From contig CAYPNM010000023.1 of assembly GCA_964412105.1 (NCBI GenBank), forward strand, positions 1 through 51,317: a stretch of 51,317 nt of DNA, written 5' to 3'. Shown piece by piece: positions 18,003-25,503 of the stretch. Source of the stretch: JAKAGZ01 sp964412105 (lineage in GTDB: Bacteria; Bacteroidota; Ignavibacteria; Ignavibacteriales; Ignavibacteriaceae). Each line of letters opens with the position of its first letter. Position 1 is the first letter of the stretch. The notes under the pieces are model-generated. The model was given only the letters and a program-made list of their open reading frames with translations, searched no databases and was not told the origin of the DNA. The position numbers and the translations under genes were made by a program.

Positions 18003-20579
18003 CTAAAATGTTTTTATCTTTTTATACTTAAACAAAATAGTTACGATTAGTCCCAGTATAACCAAAGAGCTCAAAACTAATGAAAAGTATTTTGAAATAT
18101 AGAAACTAATTGGTGCATATTTAAATTCGATTGTATGTCTTCCCGTAGGAACTACTATTCCCATAAAGCCGTGATCGGTTTTATATATTTTAGTTTTGTT
18201 CCCGTCAATGTAAGCTGCCCAGCCTGTTGGTATCTTAAATAATTTGTAATCTGCTTTACCAGCTATATAGGTATCGCCGAAGAAAAGAAAATTATTGCCA
18301 CTAGCATTTACATCCGCAGAAACCAATTCATCTTTATACGCTGTTATAGTTACTGATGCAGTTGAATCAGGCACATCAACATTAATTTTCCCATCGTTAA
18401 CATAAGCGACCTGTTTTGGATCGAATCCATTATCTTTAACCGACCTTAAAACATCTATATCAGGTTTCTGCTCTACCTGGTTTACAAAATATAGGCGCGG
18501 CAAAGCATTGGTATTCAAGTAAACATAGGTTTTTGAATTGCTCATTATTTCTTTGAAACCTTTAAAGGGAACAGGGCGATCAGCTACAAGATATTTAACA
18601 TTTAACATTCTCCAGATTGTAGTATTAACTGGACCGACGACATCCATATAATCCTGAAATGATCTTGGTTTTATAGCAGAATAACCGTAAAGATCTTCAA
18701 TCAAGAAATACATATTAAAGTTTTCGTTATTATCGAGTGAACCGAGTGAATGATCTTGTTTTAGATTTATAATACGGAATGGATTTTTATCTTTTTGGTT
18801 TTTAATAGCAGTAATGTAGTCAGGGGTATTAAATTCTTTTTTCATTTCAGGATTATTTTGATACCTTTCACCCCGTGCATCTATTCTCCATAAGTCAATT
18901 ATGGTCAAAACAATTATTCCCAGGACAAGAATATCCCTGCTTAATCTACCCTGGATATAAAGATAAGAACCCCAGAACGCTGCTGATAGTAAGCCAAAAG
19001 CAATTAAGAAATCTGTTCTGAACATATCACCAATAAAATCGGCTAAGGCGCGAAACTGTTGAGCATATTGCGGTCGTGAAGCAGCTATAGTGTCCGCGTA
19101 AGCATTTACTCTGTCTACCATCCAGCCGGAAACTCCGCTGCTGAATAATATTGATAGTATGAAAATAGCGGAAAATACAATCGCAATATTCTTAATTATC
19201 TTAATTAATTTTTCATCCCGTTCGCTACGGAGATTGATTATTTTCATAAGCCCCAAACCGGCAAGTACGGGGATGCTTAATTGTACCAATACCAGAATCA
19301 TTGAAGGAACGCGGAATTTATCAAAGTAAGGGAGATTGTAAAACAAAAAATCGAATAGTATCGGGAAATTTCTTCCGAAGGAAATCAATAAAGCAACACC
19401 TGTGAGAATAGTGAGAAAGCGCACAAAAGGTTCTTTCCATCTTGTAAATATTCCAATGAGAGCAAGCATAAAAACTATAATTCCCATATAGCCAACAGCC
19501 ACATCCACAAAAGGCATCTGACCAAAATATGTATTGGTTTGAACTTCCCTTCCTCTTGTAAGAGGGCCCTGGTAAGTTACATTTCCAAAACCGTAAAATG
19601 ATGGAATTACAAAAGTAGCAACTTCTTCAGGAGAAAAAGACCAGTCTGTATGATACTTGTAATATTCGGATGTAGACTTAGTTGTTTCATTTGAAGTTTT
19701 CTCAAGTATACCTTTAGAGCCTCTTGTTGAAAAAGGCATGTATTCATAAATCTGGGTAAGGTTACCTGTCTGTATAAGAAAGGCAACTATTGAAGCTACG
19801 ACAAATACTCCTGCTGATTTTAAAATATTTTTTCTTAACCCGGTGTCTTTTGTTGCAAGTGATCTTAGAAAATAATAAATAAAATAAATTGCAACTGCGA
19901 AAATTGAATAAAAGATTATCTGAACATGGAAACTTTGTATCAATAGTTGAAGTGTAATAATTAATAAAAGAGTATCTATGAGTCTTGGTTTTTCTTTTAA
20001 TCTCAAAAGCAGCAAAAATACCAGGGGATACATACTAAGTGCTGTAAGCTTTGTTACATGACCGATATAAAGAAAAACAATAAGTCCTGTACTGAATGAT
20101 GTTGCTACAGCTGTGAATAAGCTTACGAGAGTGTTCCTGGTTAGATAGCGCATAAGCAAGAATGAAGTGATACCCAGAATTATTAAATAAAAGGTCCACA
20201 TAGTATATTCAACAGAAAAGAAGCTTGTAAAGGCAAATCTGATTTTAGTGATTACAGTATAAATCAAATTAAACCAGGTGGGTGCCGTTCCAATAGCATA
20301 AGCTGGCATACCGCAGAATAAGTAAGGATTCCATAAAGTAAATCCTTCTCCATGGTGAGAAACGTATTGTTGGCTTGCCAGGCTTGCAAGTATGTCGCTT
20401 GACTGAAATGTCTTATTACCAAAGTAAAGTGGATTCAGGAAAATTAAAAACAAAATAATGATCACAAGAATTACAGCCAGCACATGATACTTTTGTGGTA
20501 GAAATTCCTCAAAATTGAATTTAGAAAAAAAAGTTTCCTGAGTTTTAGAAGACTTGACATTCTTTTTATTTTTGCTCAT
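18003..20579 (-). CDS. YfhO-family membrane protein
   Basis: An 858-residue inner-membrane protein with an N-terminal block of about 12 or more transmembrane helices and a soluble C-terminal domain closed by a final helix near residues 830-850. The N-terminal half resembles GT-C-type, polyprenyl-sugar-using transferases and the YfhO family (NPLYFGNKTFQSSDILASLA, FSTRGSKGILEK, TVGYMGI-like segments). YfhO proteins are linked to glycosylation of envelope polymers, so this may add sugars from a lipid carrier on the outer face. The C-terminal part contains GWAAYIDGNKTKIYKTDHGF and a predicted beta-sandwich, as in the family. It sits between the flippase and a methyltransferase in the same orientation. 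Reaction and substrate are not established. Confidence 0.75.
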   Translation of the reverse strand: MSKNKKNVKSSKTQETFFSKFNFEEFLPQKYHVLAVILVIIILFLIFLNPLYFGNKTFQSSDILASLASQQYVSHHGEGFTLWNPYLFCGMPAYAIGTAPTWFNLIYTVITKIRFAFTSFFSVEYTMWTFYLIILGITSFLLMRYLTRNTLVSLFTAVATSFSTGLIVFLYIGHVTKLTALSMYPLVFLLLLRLKEKPRLIDTLLLIITLQLLIQSFHVQIIFYSIFAVAIYFIYYFLRSLATKDTGLRKNILKSAGVFVVASIVAFLIQTGNLTQIYEYMPFSTRGSKGILEKTSNETTKSTSEYYKYHTDWSFSPEEVATFVIPSFYGFGNVTYQGPLTRGREVQTNTYFGQMPFVDVAVGYMGIIVFMLALIGIFTRWKEPFVRFLTILTGVALLISFGRNFPILFDFLFYNLPYFDKFRVPSMILVLVQLSIPVLAGLGLMKIINLRSERDEKLIKIIKNIAIVFSAIFILSILFSSGVSGWMVDRVNAYADTIAASRPQYAQQFRALADFIGDMFRTDFLIAFGLLSAAFWGSYLYIQGRLSRDILVLGIIVLTIIDLWRIDARGERYQNNPEMKKEFNTPDYITAIKNQKDKNPFRIINLKQDHSLGSLDNNENFNMYFLIEDLYGYSAIKPRSFQDYMDVVGPVNTTIWRMLNVKYLVADRPVPFKGFKEIMSNSKTYVYLNTNALPRLYFVNQVEQKPDIDVLRSVKDNGFDPKQVAYVNDGKINVDVPDSTASVTITAYKDELVSADVNASGNNFLFFGDTYIAGKADYKLFKIPTGWAAYIDGNKTKIYKTDHGFMGIVVPTGRHTIEFKYAPISFYISKYFSLVLSSLVILGLIVTILFKYKKIKTF

Positions 20580-20591
20580 TTATTCACCATG

Positions 20592-21404
20592 CTATAATTT
20601 TTTTACGATGAGATTAATCCCCGCACCTACTTTATTTATCACTGAATAATCAACATACATCATTAAGAATGTAAATGGAAGCATCAGAATATAGTAAACT
20701 GGCAGCAATACAAAGAAAAACCTGGTTTTATTTAACATTAACATCGGCAATTTAATTCCTAATCGCCATGCTTTATCTCCCCAAAAACCATAAGTGAATC
20801 TTTTTTGGTAAATAGAAAAACCAATGGGTTTGAGCTTGGCTTCAAGGTCTTCAAATGAATACCCTTTCCTGGCATGTTCACCAATAAAGCTTTCGTCTTC
20901 ATCTTTGTGTGCGTCGCTGCCACCATAGATGGATGGAGTATTTATAATCAGAAAGCCGTCTTTTTTTAAAGCCTTATAAAAGTTTTGAAATACTTTAACG
21001 TCGTTTTCAATATGTTCCATTACATCAACACTCAGTATCAGGTCGAACAATTCATTATGATTAATATTAGTCAGGTCTTCCATACCAAAAGAAACGTTTT
21101 TAATATTTTTTTGAGAAAAAAAAGTTTTGCAATTATTGATCCAGTCCTCTTTGATGTCTACAGAATAAATAGAGTTAGGCTGGAGCTTTTTAGTCATAAA
21201 ATAAGTGTATTGCCCGTAACCCGTTCCTGCATCATAAATTGAAATTTGCTTTGTTCCAAATTCCTTCCTTAACTTTTTAAGTTCCCTTCTTACATACCAG
21301 GAACGAAGAAACATTACATCAAGTGTTTTATAAAACAATACTGTTAAAAAGGGAAACCTTTTAATTGCAGATGCGAAAACATTTTTAATTGGGTCGTAAA
21401 GCAT
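20592..21404 (-). CDS. Class I SAM-dependent methyltransferase
   Basis: A 270-residue methyltransferase of the UbiE/Methyltransf_11 type. Motif I is IYDAGTGYGQYTYFM near residues 56-70, the acidic residue after strand two lies in YSVDIKEDW, and motif IV is DLILSVDVMEHIEND near 115-130. A hydrophobic segment around residues 220-250 suggests membrane association at the C-terminus. In this setting it probably methylates a glycan or lipid-linked sugar, perhaps capping the chain. It lies 12 bases upstream of the YfhO gene and 8 bases after the GT4 at 21413, so it is embedded in the operon. Substrate is not predictable. Confidence 0.75.
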   Translation of the reverse strand: MLYDPIKNVFASAIKRFPFLTVLFYKTLDVMFLRSWYVRRELKKLRKEFGTKQISIYDAGTGYGQYTYFMTKKLQPNSIYSVDIKEDWINNCKTFFSQKNIKNVSFGMEDLTNINHNELFDLILSVDVMEHIENDVKVFQNFYKALKKDGFLIINTPSIYGGSDAHKDEDESFIGEHARKGYSFEDLEAKLKPIGFSIYQKRFTYGFWGDKAWRLGIKLPMLMLNKTRFFFVLLPVYYILMLPFTFLMMYVDYSVINKVGAGINLIVKKL

Positions 21405-21412
21405 ATTGGCAG

Positions 21413-22537
21413 CTAACTATTAATTAGATCAAACAATCCCTCAGTAAATTTACTCCAGGAATATTTGTCGGTTTCTTTTATAATATTTGAAATAAACTGT
21501 TCCTCTTTATTTTGCCCATAGAAATTTTCAATTGCAATTGCCAGGTCCTGTGGACTTTCTTTTTTGACAATGAAACCAGTTGAATTATTGGAAATTACTT
21601 CCGCCAATCCGCCCACGTTTGTTGCTATAACGGGTTTATGAAAATTCATTGCGATCTGTACAATCCCGCTTTGAGTTGCATTACGGTATGGAAGTATCAC
21701 TGCGTCACATGCTGAAAAATAAAATTTAACTTCTGAAGTCGGAATAAAATCAGTAAAAAGATATAATTGATTTTGTAATTCCAATGCATTTATGATATTA
21801 TCATACTTTGTTTTGTTTGAATAATATTCTCCTGCTATTATTAGTTTTATATCAGGTTTAGACTTTAACATTTTCACGGCTTCGAGCAAAACATCAAGTC
21901 CTTTGTAATCTCTAATAAATCCAAAGAATAAAATTAGCTTTTCATCCTCCGGGAGACTTAAATACTTTCTAGCTTCTTTTTTAGCAACAGGTCCTCCAAA
22001 ATTTGAATAAATCGGATGGGGAAGTATTTTATTTTTAGCGCCTGGTTTTAATTTCAATAAATCTGCCTGGACTTTTTTTGAAAGCAAAACAAAGTAATCT
22101 ACATATTTGAAGAAATACTTAGTTGTCGCAGTATCGCCCGGTTTTTTCTCGTGAGGAATTACATTATCACAAATAGTTAAAACTTTTGTTTTGCCATTTT
22201 TCCTAGCTATTCTTGATACTGTTCCAAAACAGGGAGCGAAAAAAGGTATCCAATATTTAAATATTAATAGGTCCGGTGAATCATTTTTTATCTTATTTCC
22301 TACTTTGATCCAGTTAAGGGGATTGATAGAGTCAACCAATATTTTTGTTGGAATTTTTTCAACAGTGTCTCCTGATTCTAATTGTGATTTCCCGGGGAAT
22401 AGAATGTATGGATATTGTCTTTTAAAAGTTATAACGGAAACTTCATTATTTCTTGCAAGCTCTTTATAAAGCAAACCAACAAAATGAGAAATTCCCCCAC
22501 GTAAAGGATATGCTGTGGAAAGAATCGTTATTTTCAT
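21413..22537 (-). CDS. Glycosyltransferase family 4
   Basis: A 374-residue GT-B enzyme. The N-lobe opens with ITILSTAYPLRGGISHFV, where the glycine-rich turn contacts the acceptor side. The C-lobe has LILFFGFIRDYKGLDVLLEA and the donor-site region LPYRNATQSGIVQIAMNF followed by KPVIATNVGGLAEV. It is close in architecture to PimB- and mannosyltransferase-like GT4 proteins, but the sugar is not inferable. Its ATG overlaps the stop codon of the GT9 gene (TGATG, one base), so translation of the two is probably coupled. The next gene downstream, a methyltransferase, begins eight bases after its stop. Confidence 0.83.
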   Translation of the reverse strand: MKITILSTAYPLRGGISHFVGLLYKELARNNEVSVITFKRQYPYILFPGKSQLESGDTVEKIPTKILVDSINPLNWIKVGNKIKNDSPDLLIFKYWIPFFAPCFGTVSRIARKNGKTKVLTICDNVIPHEKKPGDTATTKYFFKYVDYFVLLSKKVQADLLKLKPGAKNKILPHPIYSNFGGPVAKKEARKYLSLPEDEKLILFFGFIRDYKGLDVLLEAVKMLKSKPDIKLIIAGEYYSNKTKYDNIINALELQNQLYLFTDFIPTSEVKFYFSACDAVILPYRNATQSGIVQIAMNFHKPVIATNVGGLAEVISNNSTGFIVKKESPQDLAIAIENFYGQNKEEQFISNIIKETDKYSWSKFTEGLFDLINS

Positions 22538-23628
22538 CAGGTGAGCAATCGATCTATTGTTTTTAAAACAGTCTCAGTTTTCAGGTGGTCCATACATTTA
22601 TAGTCCGGATTTATGCACGTTCCTCTGAAATAGCATTTACATTCTTTTTCGGGTTGAACGATTTCCCCAAGACCGAATAGTTCAAATTCGTTTGGATTAA
22701 AGATATTATTGAACAGAACAATCCTTTTATTAAGCCCTATAGTTATATGCATTGCCATAGTTACGCCGGTAACAACCAGATCACATTGATTGACGAGATT
22801 TATAAACTTTTCAAGTTGAAAATGACCTAAATATTTTCCCCCAGTTTTTTCTGAAAATACTTTATTTTTTTCGTCTTCTTGAAAGCCGCCGAGGAATATA
22901 ACTTCATAATTCTTTTCAATCAAAGAAGTTGCTAGATCTATCCAGTTCTCATCAGCCCATAAGCGCGAGGTCCACCTCCCGCCGCAGCCAGTATTTAGGC
23001 CGATTATTTTTTTTGACTTATTTAAATTCCAGGAATCTGAAAATTCCTCAAAGGAAGAAAGTATATATTTTTGCCCTGCGAATTTATATCCGCAAATTTC
23101 AAAAATTTCTTCCAGATAATTTTTTTTATTTGCCTTATTAACATCGTCAAAAAGTCCCGTAAAATATTTTTGTTTTGCAAATTTATCAGCAGGAAAAGGT
23201 ACTCCTTCTTTTAATATAAATCCTTTTTTTGATTTCGAATTTAATTTATTTGTAAGCGCACAGGCTTCTTTATCTTTGTCAAGATTATAAATTATATTGA
23301 AATTAACTGATTCTAAATAGCTAATTCCTTCCTGATTAAATTTCAGAACTTCATCAACTGAATCGGGAACAACTTCTGGCGTATGTGTTAACCAGAAAAT
23401 TTTTGCCTTTGGGTAACTTGATTTAATTGCTTTTAATAGAGGAGTAGTTCTTATTACATCTCCAACTGCACCGAGTTTGATTATCAGAATTTTTTCTTTT
23501 ACTGATTCATAATATTTGCAGTCACTTCCTTTTTCATCCACACAATGGACGCCAAAATTTTTTGAAGGCTTGCACGGAATGTGACCCTTAAAATAGCGGC
23601 AGTCAATTTTTATATCGGAAATTTTCAT
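22537..23628 (-). CDS. Glycosyltransferase family 9 with two four-cysteine clusters
   Basis: A 363-residue ADP-heptose:LPS heptosyltransferase-like enzyme (GT9, GT-B fold), expected to add a heptose or related sugar to a core oligosaccharide or glycan. The GT9 opening is ILIIKLGAVGDVIRTTPLL near residues 48-66. The C-lobe has IIGLNTGCGGRW and LVVTGVTMAMHITIGLNK. In addition, cysteines 10, 19, 29 and 37 precede the catalytic domain, and four more lie near the C-terminus (CKCYFRGTC and KCMDH), suggesting one or two bound metal ions or an iron-sulfur cluster. I know similar cysteine-flanked GT9 proteins from other phyla, but their ligand is not established to my knowledge. The gene is coupled to the downstream GT4. 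Confidence 0.82.
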   Translation of the reverse strand: MKISDIKIDCRYFKGHIPCKPSKNFGVHCVDEKGSDCKYYESVKEKILIIKLGAVGDVIRTTPLLKAIKSSYPKAKIFWLTHTPEVVPDSVDEVLKFNQEGISYLESVNFNIIYNLDKDKEACALTNKLNSKSKKGFILKEGVPFPADKFAKQKYFTGLFDDVNKANKKNYLEEIFEICGYKFAGQKYILSSFEEFSDSWNLNKSKKIIGLNTGCGGRWTSRLWADENWIDLATSLIEKNYEVIFLGGFQEDEKNKVFSEKTGGKYLGHFQLEKFINLVNQCDLVVTGVTMAMHITIGLNKRIVLFNNIFNPNEFELFGLGEIVQPEKECKCYFRGTCINPDYKCMDHLKTETVLKTIDRLLT

Positions 23629-23686
23629 ATTATTTGTGATGAGTTCAAGAGAATTGCGAAAAATATCCCGAATGTTTGGTAGAAAG

Positions 23687-24796
23687 TTAACCTTTATCTT
23701 TAATTATATATTCTTTATCACTTTTTGAATTGTGGACCAGCATTTCTCCCAGCAACCCAACTGAGAAAAACTGAACACCGACAATTATTAACAGTATACC
23801 TAAAAATAACATTGGCCTGTTACTCAGAGGCTCACCTATTATCCATAAATAACTGAGGTAACCATTTACAATAATACCAACAAGAAATGCAAAAGCACCA
23901 AAGAATCCAAAAAAGTGCATAGGCCTTTTGATATATCTAGTGGAAAATAAGACCGTGATTAAATCGATAAAACCCTTAAAAAATCTTGAAATCCCGAACT
24001 TCGTTTTGCCATATCTGCGGGGATGATGTTTTACAATTAACTCAGAAACTTTGAAACCTTCCCAGTCGGCAAGGACAGGCATATACCTGTGTAATTCTCC
24101 ATAAACTTTAACATTATCGGTTACTTCTTTTCTGTATGCCTTTAGTCCACAATTGAAATCGTGGATTTTGATTCCGGTCATTAAACGTGTCATGAAATTA
24201 AAAAACCGGGAAGAAATTTTTTTAACAAAAGGATCTTGTCTTTTTCTTTTCCAGCCGGAAATGAGATCATATCCCTCTTCAAGTTTTTTAATAAGATTAG
24301 GAATTTCATTTGGATCATCCTGAAGGTCTGCATCCATTGTCACAACAACATCGCCTGATGCTTCCGTGAAACCGATTTGCAAAGCAGCAGATTTTCCGTA
24401 ATTTTTTCTGAAACTGACATACCTGAATCTTTTGTCCGGCTTACAGATTTCCTTAATAATTTTGAGGGAATTATCAGTGCTACCATCATCAACAAGTATG
24501 ACCTCGTATACAATATTCAGAGGCTTTATTGCTTTTCTAATTTCATTGGCAAGCGGCTGAAGAGATTCTTCTTCATTAAAAAGCGGAACAACAATAGACA
24601 GCTTTTTGAAAATGGTGCTTATTTGTTGAAAACCATAGGACTTATTGGTTCTTGGGGAATACCTTCTTCTACCCTTGTAATAAGGTCTCCTGTAATTGGT
24701 TTTTTTTGAATTATAAGTTTCAGCTGGTTTTTCTTTTGCCGGGTTATTTTGATTTGTAGAATTTGATGAATTTTCGCTATTTTTTTTGTCTTCCAA
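23687..24796 (-). CDS. Polyprenyl-phosphate glycosyltransferase, GT2 (GtrB/DPM1-like)
   Basis: A 369-residue processive-type GT2 enzyme likely making a polyprenyl-phosphate sugar used by the membrane transferases of the locus. The GT-A core begins near residue 67 (LSIVVPLFNEEESLQPL). It has the acidic donor motifs VILVDDGSTDNSL and TMDADLQDDP, a late NFMTRLMTGIKIHDFNCGLK and two C-terminal transmembrane helices at about 285-310 and 325-350. Unusually, the first 65 residues form a disordered tail: an Asn/Ser/Lys-rich part followed by an Arg/Tyr-rich part (NYRRPYYKGRRRYSPR). The frame starts at TTG 24796 with no clear ribosome binding site, and no in-frame ATG precedes the core. It is the first gene of the ten-gene operon. 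Confidence 0.83.
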   Translation of the reverse strand: MEDKKNSENSSNSTNQNNPAKEKPAETYNSKKTNYRRPYYKGRRRYSPRTNKSYGFQQISTIFKKLSIVVPLFNEEESLQPLANEIRKAIKPLNIVYEVILVDDGSTDNSLKIIKEICKPDKRFRYVSFRKNYGKSAALQIGFTEASGDVVVTMDADLQDDPNEIPNLIKKLEEGYDLISGWKRKRQDPFVKKISSRFFNFMTRLMTGIKIHDFNCGLKAYRKEVTDNVKVYGELHRYMPVLADWEGFKVSELIVKHHPRRYGKTKFGISRFFKGFIDLITVLFSTRYIKRPMHFFGFFGAFAFLVGIIVNGYLSYLWIIGEPLSNRPMLFLGILLIIVGVQFFSVGLLGEMLVHNSKSDKEYIIKDKG

Positions 24797-24919
24797 CTAA
24801 GTTTCCGATTTAATTTAATTTATTCAAAATTAACTCAATAATTAGTTAAAAACAATTTAAAGAGGTGTCTCAGTTTTATTTCGCTGATAATGTAATAATT
24901 TGAATTTGCCAAACCGAGA

Positions 24920-24940
24920 CAAGCCTTCATTCCAGGCTTG
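24920..24940. repeat. Short hairpin, 7-bp stem
   Basis: CAAGCCT at 24920-24926 and AGGCTTG at 24934-24940 are perfect reverse complements around a seven-base spacer. There is no T-tract on either side, so an intrinsic terminator is unlikely. It sits about 125 bases upstream of the GT2 start on the minus strand and could be a leader structure or a protein site. Function is unknown. Confidence 0.4.
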
Positions 24941-25078
24941 CCAGTCTGATTACCAGGTTTATCTCTGAAAATGATAACATTTAATTGGTTTTGGATACTA
25001 TCATTGCTGACTGTAGAAAGAATATTCTTTGATGCAGTCTGTTAAATATTTATTCAGCGATGAAAAGGTGACTGAATA

Positions 25079-25192
25079 GTATGACAAAATTGACATACTT
25101 TTTATGGAACTTTGAGAGGCTGGGCATAGGCTGTTTGGAGGCTGGTTATACCCTTGTTGAAAAGGGGTGAAAGTATGTCAATTTGGTCATAC
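25079..25192. repeat. 114-bp element with near-palindromic inverted terminal arms
   Basis: The left arm 25079-25101 and right arm 25170-25192 are inverted repeats of 23 bases with a single mismatch. The outer 20 bases of the left arm (GTATGACAAAATTGACATAC) are also close to palindromic on their own, 16 of 20 positions. The pattern is GTATG-n-CAA-nn-TTG-n-CATAC. The two arm centres are 94 bp apart, close to nine helical turns. The interior carries an 11-bp-spaced repeat. There is no open reading frame and no clear target-site duplication. It could be a small non-autonomous mobile element, a structured RNA or paired operator sites. Confidence 0.7.
25117..25149. repeat. 11-bp phased AGGCTG repeat inside the inverted-repeat element
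   Basis: The word AGGCTG starts at 25117, 25128 and 25139, exactly 11 bases apart, with unrelated bases between. The same 11-base period is found in the arrays at both window edges, where the core word differs (cgttttcag) but one unit reads aggcttattga. Three units are too few to be sure it is a true array, but the exact spacing is notable. Confidence 0.6.
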
Positions 25193-25416
25193 ATTATATA
25201 TAATTTCAGAGCCTGCTTTTCAAATGTGGCTTCATGGATCAGAGTAGCGGTAGATTTTAATATTATTTAGCGGTATTGAAGATATTTATTACCTGTTGGA
25301 TAAATTACCACTGTTATTACTAAATCTGCATTTCAAATAAAGACACATACCAATTTAACGAGCTATTGAGATCCTGATTATTCTGTCAAATAGCTGAATT
25401 TTTACACTTTTTAATC

Positions 25417-25445
25417 TTGACAAATAAGTATAGATTCGGTAATTT
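25417..25445 (+). promoter_or_regulatory. Sigma-70-type promoter of the suf operon
   Basis: A consensus -35 box TTGACA (25417-25422) is followed after exactly 17 bases by TAATTT (25440-25445), one base from a TATAAT-like box at most positions. It lies about 59 bases upstream of the sufB start codon and points into the operon. No competing promoter of this quality is seen in the region. The match is by eye only. Confidence 0.65.
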
Positions 25446-25461
25446 TAGTACCTAATAAAAT
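25442..25461 (+). promoter_or_regulatory. Candidate Rrf2-regulator operator at the suf promoter
   Basis: Bases 25442-25461 form an imperfect palindrome, ATTTTA-n-TA-nn-TA-n-TAAAAT, in which 16 of 20 positions are symmetric. It overlaps the -10 box and the expected transcription start, where a repressor would act. The operon ends with an Rrf2-type regulator gene, so that protein is the natural candidate ligand. Assignment is inference; no known consensus was matched. Confidence 0.4.
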
Positions 25462-25503
25462 GAAAATAATAATTGAAAAACAAATTCCCGCAGGGTGTTT
25501 TAA

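Larger units (their letters stand above)
24797..25416. other. Non-coding divergent region with repeat element
   Basis: The stretch between the polysaccharide operon (leftward) and the suf operon (rightward) has no plausible gene. It must contain a leftward promoter for the GT2 gene, which I cannot pinpoint. A 7-bp hairpin (CAAGCCT/AGGCTTG, 24920-24940) and the 114-bp inverted-repeat element (25079-25192) are the only strong structures. The remainder, including 25193-25416, is plain AT-rich DNA. Confidence 0.6.

Noticed and set aside
25079..25192. Insertion-sequence remnant with transposase
   Set aside because: The interior is only about 68 bases, with no open frame; at most it could be a non-autonomous element.
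25079..25192. Intrinsic terminator between the divergent operons
   Set aside because: The arms are 68 bases apart, no T-tract follows, and there is no upstream transcript to terminate on either strand.
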